Source of the DNA: Clostridia bacterium
GTDB taxonomy: Bacteria > Bacillota_A > Clostridia > Oscillospirales > CAG-272
Length of the DNA: 7,896 bases
Direction of reading: 5' to 3'
Assembly (NCBI GenBank): GCA_017626655.1
Contig: JAGAIH010000045.1
Span: 1 to 7,896, forward strand
Shown: piece by piece, positions 1 through 6,691 of the stretch
How positions within the stretch are numbered: position 1 is the first letter of the stretch
Layout: each line of letters begins with the position of its first letter
Made by a program: the position numbers and the translations under genes
The notes under the pieces: generated by a model
The model's input: only the letters and a program-made list of their open reading frames with translations
What the model was told of the DNA's origin: nothing
Databases searched by the model: none

Positions 1-154
1 GAGTCTCGGGCTCGTCGGTAGGCGTATCGTTGCCCTCACTGTCGGCAACTTGGTTCGTGGTATTCACAGGATCGGAGGGGGTGGTATCATCACAGCTCAC
101 CAGCAGAATACCCAGAGTCAGAATGAGAACGAGCGCGATTAATTTGGTTTTCAT
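1..154 (-). CDS. Putative lipoprotein, N-terminal 51 residues only
   Basis: The first 51 codons of a gene that runs off the left edge. The protein opens with MKTK, a hydrophobic stretch (residues 5-19), and a lipobox LVSC at residues 18-21. It should therefore be exported and anchored to the membrane by a lipid on Cys21 (signal peptidase II type). After Cys21 comes a low-complexity segment rich in Asp, Thr, Pro, Glu and Asn (DDTTPSDP and onward), typical of the flexible tether of Gram-positive surface lipoproteins. An AGGAGA ribosome binding site lies at 165-170, with an 11-nt gap from GGAG to the ATG. The start is 35 nt after the stop of the membrane-bound XRE regulator, with no terminator between, so the two are probably cotranscribed. 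The functional domain is outside the window, so no role can be given. Confidence 0.8.
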   Translation of the reverse strand, partial: MKTKLIALVLILTLGILLVSCDDTTPSDPVNTTNQVADSEGNDTPTDEPET

Positions 155-189
155 GGTTTATGTATCTCCTATGCAGTTATTTTCATAAG

Positions 190-1023
190 TCAATAATCCA
201 CGTAATCGGGATTCGTAATGTTCCGTCTCAGGGCGAAGGGGTACACAAAGATAGCCAGCACCATACCGATGGCGATTGCCGCCACTGCCGCCAGGAGACC
301 AAGGAGAAATCCCAGAATCGCGAACAGAATCTTCACGCCGATAAAGAACAAGCAACCGTCTATATCCAACGTGAAGATGATACCGGGCATCTTGACAAAG
401 CCCCAGGACCAGATTTCCAGAACCACGTCGCCGATGAAGTTGTTGTCCAGGATCAGGCAGGACAGGAAGCAAAAGCCCGCCGCGGACACGGGGAGGCCGA
501 TCAGGAAGCTCTTGACGCCGAATTTGGTGGTCAATCCCAAAGCAATCAGCAGAAGCACCCCCGCGACAATGCCGCCCCAAATAAAGGAAAGCCTTCTCTT
601 GCGCTCGGCCTTGGCATACACCTCCCTGCGAGCACTTTCGTCGCGAGCCTTCTTGCATTTGGTACAGTATGCTCCGCCGTTCGTCAGTCTCTGGGCGATA
701 TCCGACGGCTCGGTGATCTTCTTTTTACAGGAATCGCACACCGCCAAAACCTGCGGGGGCGCTTCCTTATATACGTATTCCTTTTCGGTCACCACTCGCT
801 CTACGACCACAGGCTCAGCGGGGGCTGACTCGACGCCCAGAATCTCGTCGGTGGTTACATTGAATATTTTTGCCATTTCGGTAATGGTTCCGATAGAGGG
901 CTCCACCTCGTTGTTCTCCCAACGGGATACGGCCTGGGGTGAAACAAAGAGAAGATCTGCCAGATTCTTCTGGGTCATGCCTCTCTGCATCCTGAGTTTC
1001 TTAATGTTGTTCCCGATCATCAT
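190..1023 (-). CDS. XRE-family HTH regulator with Cys4 zinc-ribbon-like segment and C-terminal membrane helices
   Basis: A 277-residue protein. Residues 7-61 are a clear HTH_3/XRE DNA-binding domain (GMTQKNLADLLFVSPQAVSR then WENNEVEPS). A linker follows, then two CxxC pairs (Cys96/Cys99 and Cys120/Cys123) in a segment that resembles a zinc ribbon. A basic stretch (residues 132-144) leads into hydrophobic segments near 147-166, 172-191 and about 222-262 (the last long enough for two helices), so three or four membrane spans are likely. The architecture suggests a membrane-anchored one-component transcription factor; the signal and target genes are unknown. Two ATG codons are adjacent. The GGAG is 4 nt from the first (1023) and 7 nt from the second (1020), so the second may be the real start. 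The promoter TTTACA-17-TATAAT and a perfect inverted repeat sit directly upstream, which fits autoregulation. A lipoprotein gene follows after 35 nt. Confidence 0.85.
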   Translation of the reverse strand: MMIGNNIKKLRMQRGMTQKNLADLLFVSPQAVSRWENNEVEPSIGTITEMAKIFNVTTDEILGVESAPAEPVVVERVVTEKEYVYKEAPPQVLAVCDSCKKKITEPSDIAQRLTNGGAYCTKCKKARDESARREVYAKAERKRRLSFIWGGIVAGVLLLIALGLTTKFGVKSFLIGLPVSAAGFCFLSCLILDNNFIGDVVLEIWSWGFVKMPGIIFTLDIDGCLFFIGVKILFAILGFLLGLLAAVAAIAIGMVLAIFVYPFALRRNITNPDYVDY

Positions 1024-1027
1024 ATGT

Positions 1028-1033
1028 CTCCTT
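1028..1033 (-). promoter_or_regulatory. Ribosome binding site of the XRE membrane regulator
   Basis: The sense strand reads AAGGAGACAT before two consecutive ATG codons. Spacing from GGAG to the first ATG (1023-1021) is 4 nt and to the second (1020-1018) is 7 nt. The usual 5-9 nt spacing favours the second ATG, which would give 276 residues. Confidence 0.7.
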
Positions 1034-1066
1034 TTCAGTTATTTCGCGACGGGAAGTCACGGACTC

Positions 1067-1095
1067 ATTATAAACGAAAAGTGGAGTTTTGTAAA
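1067..1095 (-). promoter_or_regulatory. Vegetative (sigma-A type) promoter of the XRE regulator/lipoprotein unit
   Basis: On the minus strand, TTTACA (1095-1090) and TATAAT (1072-1067) are separated by exactly 17 nt. The -10 is perfect and the -35 has one mismatch. Initiation would fall near 1060, giving a 5' leader of about 37 nt that ends in the AAGGAG ribosome binding site of the regulator gene. Confidence 0.75.
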
Positions 1096-1097
1096 TC

Positions 1098-1129
1098 AAC
1101 AAACTGTGGAAACCGCTACACAGTTTGTT
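1098..1129. promoter_or_regulatory. Perfect 11-bp inverted repeat, candidate operator
   Basis: AACAAACTGTG (1098-1108) and CACAGTTTGTT (1119-1129) are perfect reverse complements around a 10-nt spacer. The repeat begins 2 bp upstream of the -35 box of the XRE regulator promoter. No T-run follows it on either strand, so it does not look like a terminator. The position suits a dimeric DNA-binding protein, most simply the XRE protein encoded just downstream. That assignment is inference. Confidence 0.55.
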
Positions 1130-1172
1130 CATCCTGTATTTCCCCTTATCCGACAACGGATTTTATGGATGC

Positions 1173-1202
1173 AAAAAAAGGTGCGCCCAATCGGAACGCA
1201 CC
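1173..1202 (-). terminator. Rho-independent terminator or attenuator at the end of the candidate small RNA
   Basis: On the minus strand GGTGCG (1202-1197) pairs with CGCACC (1185-1180), with a few further pairs possible inside (CC with GG around a GATT loop). It is followed directly by seven T residues (1179-1173). It lies downstream of the consensus promoter at 1337-1365 and upstream of the regulator's own promoter. It could end a free small RNA, or act as an attenuator in a longer leader of the regulator gene. Confidence 0.75.
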
Positions 1203-1330
1203 GAAAAAGCGTCTCTCCCGATTGTTGCTACACAATTATCTATCCGTTCAATGGGTATAGAAAGAAGAAGAAAACACTTTTTGCCAAAGTATTTTCCCAC
1301 GAACGGAACCGGAATATGTCATTGTGTAGC
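1174..1330 (-). ncRNA. Candidate structured small RNA (about 157 nt) or attenuator leader, unassigned family
   Basis: It is bounded by a perfect consensus promoter (1337-1365) and a hairpin plus T7 terminator (1173-1202). The predicted +1 (about 1330) is the first base of a 10-bp closing stem: GCTACACAAT (1330-1321) with ATTGTGTAGC (1236-1227). Inside this is an internal loop, then a stem of TCCGTTC with GAACGGA, continued by TGGG with CCCA. A bulge rich in CUU follows, then an apical hairpin of GAAAATACTTT with AAAGTGTTTTC around a 5-nt GGCAA loop. The result is a rod of about 104 nt, then a 24-nt linker and the terminator. No convincing protein reading frame is seen. The rod with a central internal loop recalls 6S RNA in outline, but it is shorter than usual and I cannot match conserved bases. 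It does not look like SRP RNA, tmRNA, RNase P RNA or a T-box. The boundaries are inferred. Confidence 0.55.
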
Positions 1331-1336
1331 GTTTTT

Positions 1337-1365
1337 ATTATACCACCCTTTTGTGCAAATGTCAA
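1337..1365 (-). promoter_or_regulatory. Perfect consensus sigma-A/sigma-70 promoter of the candidate small RNA
   Basis: On the minus strand TTGACA (1365-1360) and TATAAT (1342-1337) are separated by exactly 17 nt, so both hexamers and the spacing match consensus. A run of five A residues follows the -10. Initiation would fall at about 1330, where the 10-bp closing stem of the candidate RNA begins. A promoter this strong 440 nt before a protein gene that has its own promoter supports a separate, highly expressed transcript. Confidence 0.85.
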
Positions 1366-1392
1366 CAATTTGTGGAATATTTATTCAGAAAC

Positions 1393-1418
1393 AAAAAAGG
1401 TGCCCAAGCACCTTTTTT
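1393..1418 (-). terminator. Rho-independent terminator after the tex-peptidase-hydrolase unit (bidirectional)
   Basis: AAAAAAGGTGC (1393-1403) and GCACCTTTTTT (1408-1418) form a perfect 11-bp stem around a 4-nt loop, with the A/T tracts as part of the stem. It lies 48 nt past the stop of the nicotinamidase-like gene and 28 nt before the -35 of the small-RNA promoter, so it separates the two transcripts. Its symmetry would let it act on either strand. Confidence 0.9.
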
Positions 1419-1466
1419 GGATTATTTATTCGCAAGGCACAGACGGACTTTACGCAGAAGGCAAGA

Positions 1467-2006
1467 TCAGTTCTTCACCTCAATCTGACACATCCCCATA
1501 GTCACCAGTGCGGCCTTATGGGTCTCGGGGGTCACTCCCGCGCAGCAGGCGGCGTCCACCGAAATGGGGATCTCGGGGTAGCTCGCCTTGAGGAGCAGGG
1601 TGTTGGACACCACGCAGATATCGGTGCAAAGGCCGATCAGCTCCAGGGTGAAGTCCTCTCCCGCGGCGGTCTCCTTGACCAAAGCGGGCAGGGCCACCGA
1701 GCCGAAGGTAGGCTTCTCCACGGGGGTGTAGGCCACGCCCTCCAGGGCGGCGGCCACGGCGGGGTGGAGCTCCCAGCCCGCCGTCCCCTTGATGCAGTGG
1801 GGAACGGGGAGGTGCTTCCCCTCCGAGGTCTCCATGTAGTCCTCGGCGTGGGTGTCGTAGGTGACGAGGATGGCTCCGTCGGGATCCCGGGCGTAGGCCT
1901 TGATCTTAGCGGCGACACTCTCCAGGATGGCGACCGCCTCGGGAGTGCCCAGGGCACCGTCCACGAAGTCGGTCTGCATATCGACGACAATGAGTACGTG
2001 TTTCAT
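1467..2006 (-). CDS. Nicotinamidase-like cysteine hydrolase (isochorismatase superfamily)
   Basis: A full-length protein of 179 residues, the usual size for the superfamily. The catalytic triad is visible: Asp9 in LIVVDMQTDF, Lys98 in VEKPTFGS, and Cys131 in GLCTDICV. The metal-binding residues expected of nicotinamidases are also in place: Asp51 and His53 in YDTH, and His70 in PVPHCIKGT. These metal ligands favour PncA-type nicotinamidase (nicotinamide to nicotinate plus ammonia, NAD salvage) over isochorismatases proper, which lack them. Substrate cannot be proved from sequence. No signal peptide is present, so the enzyme should be cytoplasmic. AAGGAG lies 5 nt before the ATG. The gene starts 33 nt after the stop of the peptidase-like gene and is followed by a strong terminator, making it the last gene of the unit. 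Confidence 0.88.
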   Translation of the reverse strand: MKHVLIVVDMQTDFVDGALGTPEAVAILESVAAKIKAYARDPDGAILVTYDTHAEDYMETSEGKHLPVPHCIKGTAGWELHPAVAAALEGVAYTPVEKPTFGSVALPALVKETAAGEDFTLELIGLCTDICVVSNTLLLKASYPEIPISVDAACCAGVTPETHKAALVTMGMCQIEVKN

Positions 2007-2039
2007 GATGGCTCCTTATTCTTTCGGTGGGGCGGGCGG

Positions 2040-2954
2040 TCACTTGCGGCGCAGCTTGCGCTTGACCCGTCGCAGGACCGCGGTGACGGTGGCTTTGAAG
2101 CCGTCCTTTTCCAGCTTACGGTAGACCCGCGCGGGCAGGGGCAGCATACGCGCCAGTCTGCGGCGGAAGCGCACCCTCTTGCTGATGGGAAAACGGGGAT
2201 GCTCCTCCTCGAGGAAGGCGTAGAGCTTGCGGTACAGCTCGTTCCAGCCCCGAACGAAAAACATGACCGAGCTGATGTGGGGATTGACATAGCCCACACC
2301 CAGGTTGGCTCCGCAGAGCTTGGCGCTCAGGACCTCCAGATCGCTACCGCCATGCATGACGCCGGGGGCAATCTGAAGCTTCTCCTCTATATACGCGCTG
2401 AAGGCCTCGGAGGCGTCCACCTGATCCAGGAGGTAACAGTTGGAGCCGGGAGCATCCAGCGTCAGGATCATACGGTGGGTGCGCTGGATCTCGCGGAACA
2501 GTTTTTTGTGGCGCTTTCGCAGGTAGCGGGCGCCGATCTTACCCTTCTCCTCACCGTCGGTGATCAGCAGACTGTGGCCGCTGTTCCGAAGCCCCCATAG
2601 CATGGCGCAGCCCACGCGGTCGTCAGCTCCCATACCCCGTCCCGGGACGGAGGAGAGATAGATCCCCATGACAAATCTGGGGTCTGTATACTCAAAGGAC
2701 TCCACACCGTATCGCTCGTCCCAGACCGTATCGGCGTGGGCGGTCAGAAGGATGCGGTCCTTGCGGGTTCCCGGGACATAGACGAACCGCTCCATGGGCT
2801 TTTCTCCCTCACAGACGATAGCGCCCGGGAGAGAGGAAAAGAGTTCAAAAACCTCATCCGCTCCGCTTACGGGAAGCTTCAGAAAGGTCTCAAGCAGGTC
2901 GCGGTAGGGATTTCCGCCCTCGTTGAAAACCGCCAGGTTGATGTTGTTTTCCAT
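2040..2954 (-). CDS. Zinc-dependent aminopeptidase-like protein (M28/M20/M42 type fold)
   Basis: A 304-residue protein with the ordered motifs of co-catalytic metallopeptidases. These are HAD at 73-75 (first His ligand and its Asp), GADDR at 109-113 (bridging Asp), DGEEKG at 133-138 (Glu base and Glu ligand), LTLDAPG at 165-171 (Asp ligand), and NPHISS at 224-229 (last His ligand). GGSDLEVLS at 202-210 resembles the loop before the last ligand in M28 enzymes. It is probably a cytoplasmic amino- or dipeptidase, or a deacylase of the same fold; substrate unknown. It lacks a signal peptide. After about residue 258 there is a strongly basic tail of some 45 residues, with many Arg and Lys, which the catalytic fold does not need. 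An AAAGGAAA ribosome binding site lies at 2961-2968. The gene begins 27 nt after the tex stop. Confidence 0.75.
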   Translation of the reverse strand: MENNINLAVFNEGGNPYRDLLETFLKLPVSGADEVFELFSSLPGAIVCEGEKPMERFVYVPGTRKDRILLTAHADTVWDERYGVESFEYTDPRFVMGIYLSSVPGRGMGADDRVGCAMLWGLRNSGHSLLITDGEEKGKIGARYLRKRHKKLFREIQRTHRMILTLDAPGSNCYLLDQVDASEAFSAYIEEKLQIAPGVMHGGSDLEVLSAKLCGANLGVGYVNPHISSVMFFVRGWNELYRKLYAFLEEEHPRFPISKRVRFRRRLARMLPLPARVYRKLEKDGFKATVTAVLRRVKRKLRRK

Positions 2955-2981
2955 GTTTGATTTCCTTTGATCCGCGCGGTC

Positions 2982-5135
<2,154 letters not shown>

Positions 5136-5180
5136 GGGGGTATGGTTCTCCTTGTTCGATAGGGTAGTTTGGTTGGTACT

Positions 5181-5801
5181 TTACGGTTGGTTCTCGTTGC
5201 GGTCGATTTTCAGCAGGGTATGACCGCAGAAGTGGCAGGCAGACACATCAGCAGGATTTTCCGAGAGACATATCATGCAGTCCTCGGTGTTCTTTCTGTT
5301 TTGCGTCTCAATGAAGGGAAAGGGAAGTCCTCGAAAACGGTAAACGGTATCGCCAATAGCAAAATCGTTCATGTGGAGCTGAATATCTCCCTCAAAAGGA
5401 ACGGCAAAGCCTTGTTGACTACGCATACCGTACTCTCTCGCCTTGACATGCAGGTTTTTTCCGTCTTTCGTCACAATATCCAGCATGATCACGTGCTTCG
5501 TGTAGGGCCAGTACCGCACGCCCGTCCGATAGGAGCCGGTCTCCTCTGTAATATGTACGGATGTAACCGTTCCAACCACGGTACTGTGAAGGAAATCCTT
5601 GGGAAGGCCAAGGAACAGGAAGGGCAGGAGTATGGAGGCTACTATTACGATCACGTGAGTTACGGGATTTGTAAAGTAATTCCAGATGGCAATGTTCACC
5701 ACAACTACGGCAACATACCAAAGAAAGAGCTTAACCAAATACCCGATAGCTTTTCTTCGGATATACTGTTTTATATCATGGGGGAGAGTTATTCCGTTCA
5801 T
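5181..5801 (-). CDS. Two-helix membrane protein with C-terminal zinc ribbon, unknown function
   Basis: A 206-residue protein I cannot assign to a named family. Two hydrophobic segments (about 21-41 and 47-67) predict a membrane hairpin. Residues about 72-165 form a soluble domain predicted to be beta-rich (TVVGTVTSVHITEETGSY, LDIVTKDGKNLHVKAREYG). The C-terminus carries a zinc ribbon: Cys175, Cys178, Cys189 and Cys192 in a CxxC-x10-CxxC pattern. The ribbon and soluble domain probably lie on the same, cytoplasmic, side. AAGGAG precedes the ATG with 7 nt between GGAG and the start. It lies 45 nt upstream of tex, so it may share the tex transcript, but base use is visibly more AT-rich than in tex. 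Its upstream neighbour is separated from it by a hairpin-rich spacer. Confidence 0.8.
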   Translation of the reverse strand: MNGITLPHDIKQYIRRKAIGYLVKLFLWYVAVVVVNIAIWNYFTNPVTHVIVIVASILLPFLFLGLPKDFLHSTVVGTVTSVHITEETGSYRTGVRYWPYTKHVIMLDIVTKDGKNLHVKAREYGMRSQQGFAVPFEGDIQLHMNDFAIGDTVYRFRGLPFPFIETQNRKNTEDCMICLSENPADVSACHFCGHTLLKIDRNENQP

Positions 5802-5845
5802 GATGCTTCTCCTTCAAATTGTGCTGATCTTTCTCGAATAACTGC

Positions 5846-5940
5846 ATCCGCAAAAGCGGGGGGCAGTCAGAGCCGTGTCGTGACCGAGCCGCGGCGAGAC
5901 AGCTCCCGCGAAGCGGGTGAGTTCCGCCATAGGCGGGGGC
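5846..5940. repeat. GC-rich cluster of small palindromes, possible intergenic repeat element
   Basis: Three perfect short hairpins occur in about 90 nt: CCGC-AAAA-GCGG (5848-5859), CCCGC-GAA-GCGGG (5905-5917) and CCGCC-ATA-GGCGG (5924-5936). Between the first two, on the minus strand, GAGCTGT and ACGGCTC can pair (with one G-U) to enclose a further GC-rich arm. The cluster lies just past the stop of the pseudouridine synthase gene. It may terminate that transcript, though no strong T-tract follows any hairpin. Dense, compact hairpins between genes resemble REP-type intergenic repeats. Only one copy is in the window, so repetition in the genome is unproven. Confidence 0.45.
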
Positions 5941-5953
5941 AAATCGCGCGGGG

Positions 5954-6691
5954 TTACCGCCCACTCTCCTCCAACGCCCTAACCTCCCCCTCGGTCAACA
6001 TTCTCCACTCCCCCGCGGCAAGCGAAGGATCGAGGACCAGCGGCCCGAAGGTGATGCGCTGAAGTCTTGTGATCTGGTTGTGTCTGGCCTCCATCATGAG
6101 CTTGATCTGATGGTACTTCCCCTCGTGGAGGGTGATGCGGCCGCTGCTTCCCCGCTGTTCGGGGTCTTTGGGGTCAACCTCCACCTTGCATAGGGCGGTC
6201 ACGTAGCCCCCGATGTCCACGCCCGCTTCCAGGGCGGCCACGTCCTCCTGTGAGAGGGGGAACTTCACCGCAAAGGCGTAGGTCTTGTCCACGTGGCGGG
6301 CGGGGGAGAGGAGGCGGTGGGATAAGTCGCCGTTGTTGGTCAGGAGCATGAGGCCGGTGGTGTGCTTGTCCAGGCGACCGCAGGGGAAGAGGGCGGGGCG
6401 GATGCGGCGCAGCTCCTCGGGGAGGAGGTCCAGCACCGTCTGCTCTCTGCCGTCCTCGGTGGCGCTGACCACGCCGTCGGGCTTGTGCATGAGGATGTAG
6501 GTGAACTGTCGGTAGGTCACGGGCTGACCCTTGAAGGTCACCTGTACGGTATCGGGATCCACCTGCATATCCGCCTTTCTCGCGGGGATGCCGTCCACCA
6601 GCACCTCGCCCCCCCGCACGGCCTTGGAGGTCTCGGTGCGGGAGGCGATGCCGGCGAGGCTCAAATACTTGTCAAGTCGCATATTTTTCAT
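5954..6691 (-). CDS. rsuA: 16S rRNA pseudouridine synthase, RsuA type
   Basis: A 245-residue protein of the RsuA/RluB/E/F family. An N-terminal S4 RNA-binding domain spans about residues 4-50 (RLDKYLSLAGIASRTET, GGEVLVDG). The catalytic motif GRLDKHTTGLMLLTNNGDLS is at 105-124, with Asp108 as the conserved nucleophile. The C-terminal motif HEGKYHQIKLMMEA (189-202) has the EGxYHQ form of RsuA rather than the EGxNREVRR form of RluB. The expected product is pseudouridine at position 516 (E. coli numbering) of 16S rRNA. The ATG overlaps the TGA of the upstream beta-galactosidase gene in an ATGA (6688-6691), which suggests translational coupling. GAGGAG lies 11 nt upstream, inside the end of that gene. 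A second in-frame ATG at codon 4 is possible but less well placed. A hairpin-rich spacer follows the stop. Confidence 0.93.
   Translation of the reverse strand: MKNMRLDKYLSLAGIASRTETSKAVRGGEVLVDGIPARKADMQVDPDTVQVTFKGQPVTYRQFTYILMHKPDGVVSATEDGREQTVLDLLPEELRRIRPALFPCGRLDKHTTGLMLLTNNGDLSHRLLSPARHVDKTYAFAVKFPLSQEDVAALEAGVDIGGYVTALCKVEVDPKDPEQRGSSGRITLHEGKYHQIKLMMEARHNQITRLQRITFGPLVLDPSLAAGEWRMLTEGEVRALEESGR

Noticed and set aside
1148..1161. Small hairpin ATCCG-ACAA-CGGAT between the small-RNA terminator and the operator
   Set aside because: Only a 5-bp stem, with a weak T-run on the plus strand where no gene leads into it. Insufficient to call a terminator.
1248..1322. A 24-codon reading frame (ATG at 1322, TGA at 1250-1248, minus strand) inside the candidate small RNA, possible leader peptide
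   Set aside because: It begins about 8 nt into the predicted transcript with no ribosome binding site. It shows no run of a regulatory amino acid, and its bases are explained by the stems of the RNA fold.
1174..1330. Assignment of the candidate RNA as 6S RNA
   Set aside because: The rod and internal loop are suggestive, but the rod is about 104 nt against roughly 180-200 for usual 6S RNA, and I cannot identify the conserved bubble bases. Left as an alternative only.
1341..1350. GGGTGGTA-like string resembling the T-box core
   Set aside because: It lies in the spacer and -10 of the consensus promoter, so it is not transcribed, and the rest of the T-box core and a specifier stem are absent.
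218..1501. A long plus-strand open frame across the regulator gene and the intergenic region
   Set aside because: It has no recognisable domain or ribosome binding site and overlaps a gene with a clear HTH domain, two promoters and two terminators on the other strand.
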